IMG/VR virus record: IMGVR_UViG_3300027987_000184
Coordinates: 1 to 39,131 of that record
Length of the DNA stretch: 39,131 nucleotides
Reading direction: 5' to 3' (one strand)
Source of the DNA: a virus
A program made the translations under genes and the position numbers. The notes under the pieces were generated by a model. The model ran no database searches and was not told where the DNA came from. It was given only the letters and a program-made list of their open reading frames with translations. Shown piece by piece: positions 1 through 6,418 of the stretch (the first letter of the stretch is position 1; each line of letters starts with the position of its first letter).

Positions 1-36
1 CGCGGGCCATTGTTGCTATTGGGAGGGATAATTGAA

Positions 37-321
37 ATGATGATTGAATCCGAATTGTGTATAGTATGCTGGCGACCGTATGCAATGGCGGCGGTGCCCG
101 TATGTGATGCATGTGCGGAACGGTTGCGGCGCGGGCCGTGCAGGGGCTATGTATTGACGGGAGAGGGGAACAACACGGGCGGCATGGCGGGCGGCAAGGC
201 CGACGCTTTTGTTTTGCCCATTGAATCGCGCTCAGTAAACCTGAGGGAGACGACAGGACATGCAGCAGAGACAACTTGTTGGCCGGGTAACGCCACCGCC
301 GAAGCCCGCGTTGCCCGTTGA
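37..321 (+). CDS. Small putative zinc-binding protein
   Basis: No family recognised. The 94-residue product has an N-terminal Cys-X2-Cys (C8, C11), eleven residues, then Cys-X2-Cys (C23, C26), the spacing of a small zinc ribbon or knuckle. The rest is Gly/Ala/Arg-rich without clear domains. I chose ATG 37 (ATG 40 is equally possible) because GGGAGG at 21-26 sits ten bases upstream; the frame is open to the window edge. Its last 62 bases overlap the next gene, which is long for this genome, so the C-terminal part may be less constrained. Several other small Cys-pair proteins occur nearby (3622, 5090, 12252), so the phage seems rich in mini zinc proteins. Role unknown. Confidence 0.5.
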   Translation: MMIESELCIVCWRPYAMAAVPVCDACAERLRRGPCRGYVLTGEGNNTGGMAGGKADAFVLPIESRSVNLRETTGHAAETTCWPGNATAEARVAR

Positions 322-994
322 TGCCAATGGCAAGGTGATTGATCCGGTCCGGCCCCGGTGCGGTGCCCACAGCAAACGGTCAGGCAAACCCTGCCGGAAT
401 TGGGCTATGCCGAATGGCCGGTGCCGCATGCACGGAGGGACTTCAACCGGCCCCACGGCGGCGGGCCGGGCCAAGATATCGGAGATAAACAAAGGGAATA
501 AGAACGCCGAGAACCTTGGTTTGTACGCCGACGGCATGCACCCGCATGAACAGGATATTTATGGAATGGTAGCCGTGGGCGACCTTCAGCATGAGATACG
601 GATGACGCGGTTGATGTTGAAAAGGGCGTACCGGGCTCAATTCATTTGGGAGGCGGTGCGCGGCCAAATAGCCCGCACGCGGGAACACGGCATAAAGGAG
701 GCCATGCTGGAGAGTGGTTTGTGGGACATCGACGAATTGGTGACCGAAACCGGCACCACGGGCTTTGACAAAGATGGCATTCCGCTGGATATTGATAAGC
801 AACGCGTGGTTCGCCGTAAAACGGACTTCAATGCCGAGATACGCCAATATGCCAAGTTGCTTGACCGATTGGAAAACACGCAACGGCAACTCCTTGAGGG
901 TGCCAGTGATGCTGATTTGGTTGCCCGTTTGGCGGAGGACTTAAGGGCGTTTAACGATAACGCCGTGGGCACGTTGCCGGGCGGTGAAATATGA
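260..994 (+). CDS. HGGxSTG-domain protein, probable small terminase subunit
   Basis: The 244-residue product has a Cys/His-rich N-terminal module (C34, C45, C55, H58) ending in HGGTSTG at residues 58-64. This is the signature of HGGxSTG-domain phage proteins, commonly encoded just before the large terminase. Residues about 100-230 are charged and helical, which fits the oligomerising part of a small terminase. A small terminase recognises the packaging site on concatemeric DNA and recruits the large subunit. Here the large terminase starts about 1.2 kb downstream, with a repeat-dense block between them. The start is ATG 260, preceded by GGGAG. The stop overlaps the next ATG (ATGA). The domain match is clear; the terminase role is inferred from family and position. 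Confidence 0.65.
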   Translation: MQQRQLVGRVTPPPKPALPVDANGKVIDPVRPRCGAHSKRSGKPCRNWAMPNGRCRMHGGTSTGPTAAGRAKISEINKGNKNAENLGLYADGMHPHEQDIYGMVAVGDLQHEIRMTRLMLKRAYRAQFIWEAVRGQIARTREHGIKEAMLESGLWDIDELVTETGTTGFDKDGIPLDIDKQRVVRRKTDFNAEIRQYAKLLDRLENTQRQLLEGASDADLVARLAEDLRAFNDNAVGTLPGGEI

Positions 995-1101
995 GCGGGC
1001 TGAATAAGGTGCATACCATCGCACCAAGGCCGAACCGATCGTTTAACCTTGCGCAAAAGACGCGGCCCATTTTCAACGATTTTTTAATAAGGAGGCAATA
1101 A
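991..1101 (+). CDS. 36-residue hypothetical peptide
   Basis: This short frame starts at ATG 991, overlapping the upstream stop as ATGA, and ends at TAA 1099-1101, whose last base is the first base of the next ATG (TAATG). It thus fills the gap between two genes exactly, as translationally coupled phage genes do. The product is basic, with several Arg/Lys and the C-terminal sequence FNDFLIRRQ. No domain is recognised. The downstream gene's ribosome binding site AAGGAGG (1089-1095) lies inside its last codons. It could instead be a chance open frame in a leader, so confidence is moderate. Confidence 0.4.
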   Translation: MSGLNKVHTIAPRPNRSFNLAQKTRPIFNDFLIRRQ

Positions 1102-1679
1102 TGGCGGCACATGGCCAGAAAACACGTTTACTCGACCGCCCGCCATCATGGCGGCGGGCATGGCAGGTAGTTGTGGACCCCGGCACCGATAATAGCACGG
1201 GCCGATTGAAGGAGAAATATACGTGGTTCAGGGACAAGTGGGAATTGTTTGCCAATGAGGTAGCCGGTTTGGGCGCGGTTGTGATAACGTTTGACTTTAA
1301 GCCCGTTCCAAAGATGACGTGGAAGACCATGAAGTGCCCGTTGATAATCAACTTCATTGGATATTACACCGGCAACCATGCCACGCCGCAGGGGCCTACG
1401 TTCCAAATATATGACCACGTGGGCACCGATTGGGAAGAGGTGCCCGATGGGATTTTGGATGTGGGCCGCACGACGGAAGAATTTAAAACCATGTACGTTC
1501 CCTTCGACGATAAGTACTTTGACGCGGATAATAACGTGCGGCTCCGCATACTTCATCCGGTTGTGGGCGGCAACCCGCTTCATGAACTTCATGTGAATCA
1601 TGTGGGACTTGCCATAGGTGGCGTGACAACCACAACCACAACCACAAGCACCACAAGCACTACAACCACGGGGCCGTAA
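1101..1679 (+). CDS. Structural-type protein with Thr-rich C-terminal tail
   Basis: The family of this 192-residue protein is not recognised. The body (1-175) is rich in beta-forming residues (for example GAVVITFDFKP near residue 58) and looks like a compact beta-sandwich. The last 17 residues switch to a tract of Thr with interspersed Ser, encoded at 1626-1670 by mixed ACA, ACC, ACT, ACG and AGC codons, then Gly-Pro. The same tail ends seven other virion-type genes here, so I infer a virion component such as a head fibre or decoration protein, although it lies upstream of the terminase rather than in the head cluster. The start is well supported by AAGGAGG at 1089-1095. Confidence 0.7.
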   Translation: MAAHGQKTRLLDRPPSWRRAWQVVVDPGTDNSTGRLKEKYTWFRDKWELFANEVAGLGAVVITFDFKPVPKMTWKTMKCPLIINFIGYYTGNHATPQGPTFQIYDHVGTDWEEVPDGILDVGRTTEEFKTMYVPFDDKYFDADNNVRLRILHPVVGGNPLHELHVNHVGLAIGGVTTTTTTTSTTSTTTTGP

Positions 1680-1681
1680 CT

Positions 1682-2011
1682 ATGCGGATACTTACAAAGC
1701 TATGGGGACTTTGCCAAAGTAACGTAGGGGGTTTAAGGGACCGGGCGTTTTGCCCCGGTTATTCATGGTTACTTAAAAAGGTTCCGGAACCTTTGCAAAG
1801 TAACGTAAGGGCTCAAAAGGAACGCCGGATTTTCACGTTACTTACCAAAGGTTCCGTAAGGGACGTAAGGGACCGCCGGATTTTCACGTTACTTTGGGGA
1901 CTCTCCGAGACTCCCGTAAGGACCCCGGCATTTTGCCCCGTACCTTACGGCCCCTTACGTGAACTCACGGCCCTTTGCGAGATAGCCCAAAGGAACAAAA
2001 GGGATTTGTGA
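1682..2011 (+). CDS. Doubtful frame across the repeat block
   Basis: A 109-codon frame begins three bases after the preceding stop and ends two bases before the next possible start (2013). The ATG has no good Shine-Dalgarno sequence. Codon use differs from the neighbours (AGG for Arg, CTT/CTA for Leu, TGC clusters), and the frame lies almost wholly in a block of nested direct and inverted repeats. The 51-base spacing of the main repeat keeps frame, so the peptide RRIFTLL appears twice. It may be a real repeat protein, but I think it more likely that the DNA itself is the functional element and the open frame is incidental. Confidence 0.22.
   Translation: MRILTKLWGLCQSNVGGLRDRAFCPGYSWLLKKVPEPLQSNVRAQKERRIFTLLTKGSVRDVRDRRIFTLLWGLSETPVRTPAFCPVPYGPLRELTALCEIAQRNKRDL
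1690..1990 (+). repeat. Repeat-dense block before terL (candidate packaging or origin site)
   Basis: Several short motifs recur in both orientations. AAGTAACGT occurs at 1717 and 1798 and its complement ACGTTACTT at 1835 and 1886. A 21-bp direct repeat containing CCGGATTTTCACGTTACTT lies at 1823-1843 and 1874-1894. CGTAAGGGAC occurs at 1855 and 1864, with CGTAAGG-like copies at 1804 and 1915 and inverted copies near 1943 and 1953. TTTTGCCCCG occurs near 1748 and 1930. AAAGGTTCCG occurs at 1777 and 1847. AAAGGTTCCGGAACCTTT (1777-1794) is a perfect palindrome flanked by GTTACTT and AAGTAAC. Such clusters mark binding sites for oligomeric proteins. The position between the small and large terminase genes suggests a pac/cos site, but an origin or regulator site is possible. 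Confidence 0.7.
1768..1804 (+). repeat. Large inverted repeat centred on an 18-bp palindrome
   Basis: The perfect palindrome AAAGGTTCCGGAACCTTT at 1777-1794 is extended by GTTACTT on the left (1768-1774) and AAGTAAC on the right (1798-1804) across a two-to-three-base mismatch. The whole forms a near-perfect 37-bp cruciform or hairpin. No T-run follows, so it is not a typical intrinsic terminator. It most likely belongs to the protein-binding architecture of the surrounding repeat block. Confidence 0.7.
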
Positions 2012-2012
2012 T

Positions 2013-2192
2013 ATGCGTTTGATGCGATTGCGTTTGTTTAATACATGGCACGCGCTCACCCATTGGCGGGCACACAAACGGATAAATGATGGATTTATCG
2101 AAGGGATTCGAGAGCCCGGCGTTACGTGGAGCGCCCGTTTGTGGTGCCCGGTGTGCGCACTCACGGCCCTTTGGAGGAATATATGGGATTAA
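2013..2192 (+). CDS. 59-residue hypothetical protein overlapping terL start
   Basis: ATG 2013 follows an AAGGGA-like site and the frame runs to TAA 2190-2192, overlapping the terminase start by ten bases. The product is very rich in Trp, Arg and Leu (for example RLRLFNTWHALTHWRAHK) and has a single Cys-X2-Cys (WCPVCAL) near residue 48. No family is recognised. Overlap with the next gene and a good start context favour a genuine small gene, but an unusual composition and no second Cys pair leave doubt. Confidence 0.4.
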   Translation: MRLMRLRLFNTWHALTHWRAHKRINDGFIEGIREPGVTWSARLWCPVCALTALWRNIWD

Positions 2193-3613
2193 TCACCCGC
2201 GCCGCCGCCGATATGCAACCCGGCCAATTAACTTCCCGATGGACAAAGATGTTTGACCATCCTGAGCAGATCCGTTTGGTGCGTTCGCGTGCCCGGTTTA
2301 ACATGGTTCCTGCGGGCCGTCGTTCAGGGAAGACCGAATTAATTGGTAAACGCAAACTTATCCTTAAAGCACTTAACGCGCACCGGCGGGACTTACCGGA
2401 TTTCTTCATCCCTTACGCAGACCCGCGTTTGTTTGTGGCCGCACCCACAAGGGACCAAGTAAAACGTATTTACTGGAACGATCTGAAGTTAATGATTCCG
2501 CCGCGTTACATCGTGGGCCGCCCAAACGAGAGCTTGCTTATGATCAAGTTGGTGAATGCGGCGGAGATATGGTGTTTGGGCATGGACAAGCCCGAACGTG
2601 CGGAGGGTGTTGGCTGGGATTACGGGGTTTTGGACGAATACGGCAACATGAAGAAGGAAACCTGGCCGGAGCATATCAGGGCCGCGTTATCCGACCGGAA
2701 GGGCCAATGTGATTTCATTGGGGTGCCGGAAGGGCGGAATCACTATTATGACCTTTATAAGGAAGCCCAGGCCCGCGCCGCACATGCCGACCGCAAAGGC
2801 AAGCCCCGCACGTGGGACACGTTCCACTGGGTGAGCGCCGATATATTGGACCCCGAAGAAATTGCCGCCGCCAAAGCCGACCTTGATGAATTAACATTTG
2901 CGCAGGAGTATGAGGCCTCTTTTGTTAATTTCACCGGGCGGGCATACTGGGCCTTCCTGGAGGCGTATAATTGCGGCCCGTTGCAATACAACAAACAAGC
3001 GCGGCTTGATTTTTGTTTTGACTTCAACGTTGAGCCGGGCGTGGCCGTTGTACTGCAGGAGCAATGGTTGCCGCAAAAGGTAAGCGGAGGGAAAAAGGAA
3101 TGGGGAGATGGCGTAATAGGGGAGGTGTATATACCACGGGGCTCAAACACGGTGCGGGTGTGCGATAAACTAATCGATGACTGGGGCGGGCCGGACGGCC
3201 ATGAGGGGCCTATTTATTGCTACGGCGATTTCACGGGCGGTGCGCGGGGCACGGCGAGCCTATTGGGGAGCGATTGGGAAATAATAAAGCGTAAATTGTG
3301 GGGCCATTGGGGCGACGAGCGGGTGTTTTTCCGCGTTAAGCCGAACCCACGAGAGCGCGACCGCGTGAACAGTGTGAACAGCCGTTGTTTATCGCTCGAT
3401 AAAGCGGTGCGGTTAATGGTGGACCCCTCCCGCGCACCCAAAACGGTGAAGGATTTTGAGGGTGTCACGTTGATTGAGGGCGGTAGCGGCGAGATTGATA
3501 AGAAAACAAACCCCGAATTGAGCCATCTTACGGATGCGTATGGCTACCGCACATGGTATGAACATCCCGTGAAGAAGCAATACACAACAAGCGGGGTGAA
3601 ATTTTGGAAATAG
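2183..3613 (+). CDS. terL: Large terminase subunit
   Basis: The packaging motor ATPase and nuclease. It pumps DNA into the prohead at the portal and cuts the concatemer. The 476-residue product shows Walker A as GRRSGKT (45-51), Walker B as VLDE (149-152) and a C-terminal RNase H-like nuclease with acidic residues in FDFNVEPG (D280), YGDFTGG and LTDAYGY. Length is usual for the family. I start at ATG 2183, directly behind TTTGGAGGAAT, rather than at the in-frame ATG 2126, which has no ribosome site. The repeat block upstream may hold its recognition site. Both active centres look intact. Confidence 0.95.
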   Translation: MGLITRAAADMQPGQLTSRWTKMFDHPEQIRLVRSRARFNMVPAGRRSGKTELIGKRKLILKALNAHRRDLPDFFIPYADPRLFVAAPTRDQVKRIYWNDLKLMIPPRYIVGRPNESLLMIKLVNAAEIWCLGMDKPERAEGVGWDYGVLDEYGNMKKETWPEHIRAALSDRKGQCDFIGVPEGRNHYYDLYKEAQARAAHADRKGKPRTWDTFHWVSADILDPEEIAAAKADLDELTFAQEYEASFVNFTGRAYWAFLEAYNCGPLQYNKQARLDFCFDFNVEPGVAVVLQEQWLPQKVSGGKKEWGDGVIGEVYIPRGSNTVRVCDKLIDDWGGPDGHEGPIYCYGDFTGGARGTASLLGSDWEIIKRKLWGHWGDERVFFRVKPNPRERDRVNSVNSRCLSLDKAVRLMVDPSRAPKTVKDFEGVTLIEGGSGEIDKKTNPELSHLTDAYGYRTWYEHPVKKQYTTSGVKFWK

Positions 3614-3621
3614 ATGCGATA

Positions 3622-3888
3622 ATGGCAACGGCCCCGCTTGTGATTGAGGGTGTTATGCACAAAGGGCGGGCGAAGCGTTGTGCTATTTGTAAGGGGCAAA
3701 TAAGGAACGGAGAACCTATTGTGAGTTTTACCGTTAACACAAACAAACACCGACGCTTTGACATGCACGGGGGCCGGTGTGCAATGGCGGCGCTATTTGA
3801 CTTCATGAGAACGTGGAACGCCATAAACAACGGAGGGGCTAAATGGGTAAAAGGGACCGAGCCGCACATACAAAACGAACCCCGATAA
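3622..3888 (+). CDS. Small treble-clef-like zinc protein
   Basis: An 88-residue protein with CAIC (C20, C23), the phrase IRNGEPIVSF, and later FDMHGGRC (H49, C53). Cys-X2-Cys followed by a Gly-Glu turn and a His-X3-Cys is the layout of small treble-clef zinc fingers (PARP- or LIM-like). Start is uncertain: TTG 3604 overlaps the terL stop, ATG 3622 has only a weak GGAAAT site. The 3' end overlaps the following gene by 46 bases. Function unknown; nucleic-acid binding is a guess from the fold type only. Confidence 0.6.
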   Translation: MATAPLVIEGVMHKGRAKRCAICKGQIRNGEPIVSFTVNTNKHRRFDMHGGRCAMAALFDFMRTWNAINNGGAKWVKGTEPHIQNEPR

Positions 3889-4490
3889 GCGGGTATACCA
3901 TTGAGCGACATTTGGACGTGTACGATATGAACGATTATTTGGATAAGCCGCGTTGTACCATGTTCGGGCGGCCCGCCCAGCAAGCCTTTAGCGCTTTTTT
4001 TGTGTGGGAAAAATTATTGGGGCCGTTGGAATTCAAGCGATTCATCGAAGTGGGCACCGGGTACGGCAACGCCAGCATCTTCTTCATGCTTCACTGCGTG
4101 CAAAAAGAAGCCAATTTTATCACATGCGAAAAAATGAAAAACCGCACAACCGATTCATCGCCGCTCAAGAAGATGTTGTTATTCCACGAGAATTGCATTG
4201 TGGGCAACGTATACGGCCCGGCGATATCACAGTTTATCCTGGAGCAAATTGCCGCACCGGGCCGCACCGTGCTTTTCCTTGATGGCGGTGATAAGCCTCA
4301 TGAGTTCCGTTTGTTTGCCCCGGCGTTAAAACGGGGTGATGTTGTGGCGGTGCATGATTGGGGCCGTGCAATTATGCGGGAATGGGTGCAGGATGTAATT
4401 GATGCCTACGACCTTCAGGAAATATTTGGCAAGGAAAATGTGTTTTATAAAACACTTACGGCAATGTTCCGTAGAAAGGAGGAAACGTGA
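3843..4490 (+). CDS. Class I SAM methyltransferase-like protein
   Basis: The 215-residue product has a Rossmann glycine motif FIEVGTGYGNAS near residues 61-72, where S-adenosylmethionine would bind, and LFLDGG followed by LKRGDVVAVHDWG near 141-167. This is the arrangement of the Methyltransf_24/cephalosporin-hydroxylase-like group, whose members often act on sugars or small acceptors. Start ATG 3843 follows GGAGGGG; the stop overlaps the next start as GTGA. A second protein of similar layout lies in the glycan cassette (35249), so a role in glycan decoration is possible, but it sits in the packaging region and could act on DNA, protein or host material. Substrate unknown. Confidence 0.7.
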   Translation: MGKRDRAAHTKRTPISGYTIERHLDVYDMNDYLDKPRCTMFGRPAQQAFSAFFVWEKLLGPLEFKRFIEVGTGYGNASIFFMLHCVQKEANFITCEKMKNRTTDSSPLKKMLLFHENCIVGNVYGPAISQFILEQIAAPGRTVLFLDGGDKPHEFRLFAPALKRGDVVAVHDWGRAIMREWVQDVIDAYDLQEIFGKENVFYKTLTAMFRRKEET

Positions 4491-4645
4491 TTATCCAAAA
4501 AATCACAGTGGTTGATGCCAATGGCCGGGAACGGACTATTGATTTCCAAAAGACGCCCGTGGCGTACCGGGCAAAATCGGTGCTTGGTTACGTAGCCAAA
4601 ATGATGGACCACAAACAGGCGGCGAAGAAGGGAAAAAAGAAATGA
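4487..4645 (+). CDS. 52-residue basic hypothetical protein
   Basis: GTG 4487 overlaps the upstream stop (GTGA) and is preceded by a strong AAAGGAGG, and its own stop overlaps the next gene as ATGA. This tight packing on both sides makes it a confident small gene. The product starts with a short beta-like stretch (IIQKITVVDANGRERTI), then a helical part, and ends in a Lys-rich tail (KQAAKKGKKK). No family is recognised. It precedes a peptidoglycan peptidase, but nothing links it to lysis. Confidence 0.75.
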   Translation: MIIQKITVVDANGRERTIDFQKTPVAYRAKSVLGYVAKMMDHKQAAKKGKKK

Positions 4646-5121
4646 CAAGGGAAGAGGCCGTGGCCATTGCCACGAAAACCGCGCTCGGGTATATGGGCCT
4701 CCCGTACCTGTGGGGAGGGGATGATCCGATTGCGGGTTTTGATTGCTCGGGGTTTGTGATTGAAATACTCAAATCCGTGGGCTTGTTGCCCCGGCAGGGA
4801 GACTGGAACGCCGCCGGGTTGTGGAGACACTTCTCGGAGAATCACGGATGCGCGGTTTTGCGGACCGCCGTTACGGAAGGCTGTTTGGTGTTTTGGCACG
4901 GGGCCGACATGATGAAGATTATTCATATCGAGTACGCGTTGAACGACGAGTTGTGCATTGGGGCTTCGGGAGGCGGCAGTGGAACCGTTAGCCGTGCGGA
5001 TGCAATTACCGGCAACGCATACATAAAAATCCGCCCATTCGCATCGCGGAAAGGCATATACGGGGTCGTAGACCCATTTAAGCTTAAATATGGCGGCGGA
5101 TATACCAGCGAGCCGGTTTAA
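4642..5121 (+). CDS. NlpC/P60 cell-wall peptidase
   Basis: Cleaves peptide stems of peptidoglycan, as an endolysin or as a virion enzyme that opens the wall during entry. The 159-residue product carries the family hallmark YLWGGDDPIAGFDCSGFV, with catalytic Cys35 and the characteristic GG turn, and a downstream His in IIHIEY near residue 93. No signal peptide or transmembrane segment is visible and no holin is seen beside it, so export would need another route or delivery by the particle. Start ATG 4642 overlaps the previous stop. The family call is firm; whether it acts in lysis or entry is not decidable here. Confidence 0.85.
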   Translation: MTREEAVAIATKTALGYMGLPYLWGGDDPIAGFDCSGFVIEILKSVGLLPRQGDWNAAGLWRHFSENHGCAVLRTAVTEGCLVFWHGADMMKIIHIEYALNDELCIGASGGGSGTVSRADAITGNAYIKIRPFASRKGIYGVVDPFKLKYGGGYTSEPV

Positions 5122-5275
5122 TACCGACGTCCGCGCAATCTGCCCAATATGCCACCGGGAAAAACCGCATTGGGAGCTGTGCGATTGCTGGGAATTTGTA
5201 AATGGGCACATTAAGCGGAAGGAAAAAGAACATGGCGAAACGCAAAGGGAAAAAAAGGACGGCGGCGGCCAATAA
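5090..5275 (+). CDS. Small Cys-rich putative zinc protein
   Basis: A 61-residue frame starting inside the end of the peptidase gene and overlapping the start of the next basic protein. It contains CPICHREKPHWELCDCW, that is Cys-X2-Cys and Cys-X-Cys separated by a His-containing loop, a plausible zinc site, and then a strongly charged Lys/Glu tail. The start has no obvious ribosome site, so translation would rely on coupling. The ordered Cys pattern makes it more than a chance frame, but function is unknown. Confidence 0.5.
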   Translation: MAADIPASRFNTDVRAICPICHREKPHWELCDCWEFVNGHIKRKEKEHGETQREKKDGGGQ

Positions 5276-5648
5276 AGCCCGGCGGTTGCAGGGGCCGACC
5301 AGGAAGAAGGATTACGATTACGGGCGGCCCGTGAGCGCGGCGGCCAAGAAGAAAGCGCGGGCATACGCCAAGGCCCGCCGTAAGGGCGGCGGTAGTAAAC
5401 GCACGGGCACGCAACACAGCCGAAGTTCCAAAGGTACGGAGGGAATCCATTGGAGCGGCCCCGGCGGCAAACGGCCCAAAAGCGGCAGAGGACTTAAGGG
5501 CCGGGAACGCCGTATGTTGATTTCGGAAACGAGTATGAGGCGGGTGATGCAAATACAACGCAACCGCGACATGAGCAAACTTAGCAAATCTTCGCAGAAG
5601 AAGGTGAAGATTTTAATGAAACGCGTTACCAAATTCGCGTTCGGTTAA
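5232..5648 (+). CDS. Highly basic small protein, possibly nucleic-acid binding
   Basis: The 138-residue product is dominated by Lys, Arg, Ala and Gly (for example KRKGKKRTAAANKARRL at the N-terminus), with an estimated strongly positive charge. Its second half has an amphipathic helical region (ETSMRRVMQIQRNRDM) ending in RVTKFAFG. No named family is recognised. Short basic proteins of this kind are often virion or DNA-condensing components. ATG 5232 is preferred because GGAAGG lies upstream; the in-frame ATG 5202 has no site. Confidence 0.7.
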   Translation: MAKRKGKKRTAAANKARRLQGPTRKKDYDYGRPVSAAAKKKARAYAKARRKGGGSKRTGTQHSRSSKGTEGIHWSGPGGKRPKSGRGLKGRERRMLISETSMRRVMQIQRNRDMSKLSKSSQKKVKILMKRVTKFAFG

Positions 5649-5666
5649 AATGCGCGGGGGGATATT

Positions 5667-5837
5667 ATGAGCGTTAAAATGCGGGGAGGCCGTTGGTGAG
5701 TTTTACACGGCCATCCCAAGAAAAAACGTAGCAAAAGGGATAAACCGAAGGGTTCGGTGATTAAATGCTACCCCGGCACCAAAGCCGGGCATAAAAAAGC
5801 GCTGGCGATGCATTATGCCATTCGCATGAACAAATGA
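5667..5837 (+). pseudogene. Small Lys-rich gene interrupted by an in-frame TGA
   Basis: From ATG 5667, which follows a G-rich site, the frame reads MSVKMRGGRW, then TGA (5697-5699), and continues open for 45 codons, VLHGHPKKKRSKRDKPK and onward, to TGA 5835-5837. The part after the first stop has the Lys-rich look of its neighbours, ends in ALAMHYAIRMNK and stops 13 bases before the next gene, so it looks like real coding sequence. No ATG, and only a late in-frame GTG, could start it separately. A nearby duplication of GTTAAAATGCG (5644 and 5673) may have disturbed the start. Options are a broken gene, stop-codon readthrough or a sequencing error. TGA is an ordinary stop elsewhere here. Confidence 0.45.
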
Positions 5838-5850
5838 AGGGAACAAAACA

Positions 5851-6408
5851 ATGGCAACAAACGCGATGGAATTATACCGGCACCACAGCGGCCAGATGGA
5901 GTCGTGTGATTTGTTGGAATGGCAAAGCCACACGGTGCTGGGCGGTGCGATACGGTTGTTTACACGTAAGGAAGTGAATCATTCAAGCATAATCATTCGG
6001 CCCCGTGAATATGCCGGGCTGGCTAACCGGCGCTTTTTAATTGAGGCGCTGGGCGGCGGTTTGGTGCCCCGGTTGTTAAGCACGCGGCTTGAAGAATTCA
6101 AGGGACGGGTATGGTGGCACCCATTGAGGCCGAACCTTATTACCGTGGAGGCCCGGCAACGGATGGCCGAGTGGGCCATATTGGAAACGGTTAAGGGCAC
6201 CCGGTACGATTACGGGAGCTTGCTTGGCAACATGTTTAGCCGGGTAAACGTTGACGCCTCCCGTTGGTTTTGCAGTGAGGCGTACACGGCGATGCTTATG
6301 GAAGGCGGTTTATACCCAAGGGATAGCAAGGCGTTGAGGCCCGGCGAATTCGACGTGCTCAACGTTCATTTGCCGCCCGTTTTGGTTTATGATACTGTGG
6401 ACATGTAA
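5851..6408 (+). CDS. Permuted papain-like (YiiX/NlpC-P60 superfamily) peptidase or amidase
   Basis: The 185-residue product has the permuted order of this superfamily: a His early (VNHSSIII, H44) and the putative nucleophile Cys late (RWFCSEAY, C141), with the typical YDYGSLLGN segment between. Members hydrolyse peptide, amide or ester bonds, in several cases in the cell wall. It is the second peptidase of this superfamily between terminase and portal, the first being the classical NlpC/P60 at 4642, so the two may act together on envelope substrates. Start ATG 5851 follows AAGGGA. No signal peptide. Substrate not predictable. Confidence 0.7.
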   Translation: MATNAMELYRHHSGQMESCDLLEWQSHTVLGGAIRLFTRKEVNHSSIIIRPREYAGLANRRFLIEALGGGLVPRLLSTRLEEFKGRVWWHPLRPNLITVEARQRMAEWAILETVKGTRYDYGSLLGNMFSRVNVDASRWFCSEAYTAMLMEGGLYPRDSKALRPGEFDVLNVHLPPVLVYDTVDM

Positions 6409-6418
6409 GGAGGCTAAT

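Noticed and set aside
1740-1759. CCGGGC...GCCCCGG hairpin as an intrinsic terminator after the 1101 gene
   Set aside because: It is not followed by a T-run, and the same element recurs near 1925 within the repeat block.
5697-5699. Genome-wide TGA recoding
   Set aside because: TGA ends many genes here with overlapping starts of the next gene (for example 994, 4490, 8125, 24687, 34066), so it is a normal stop.
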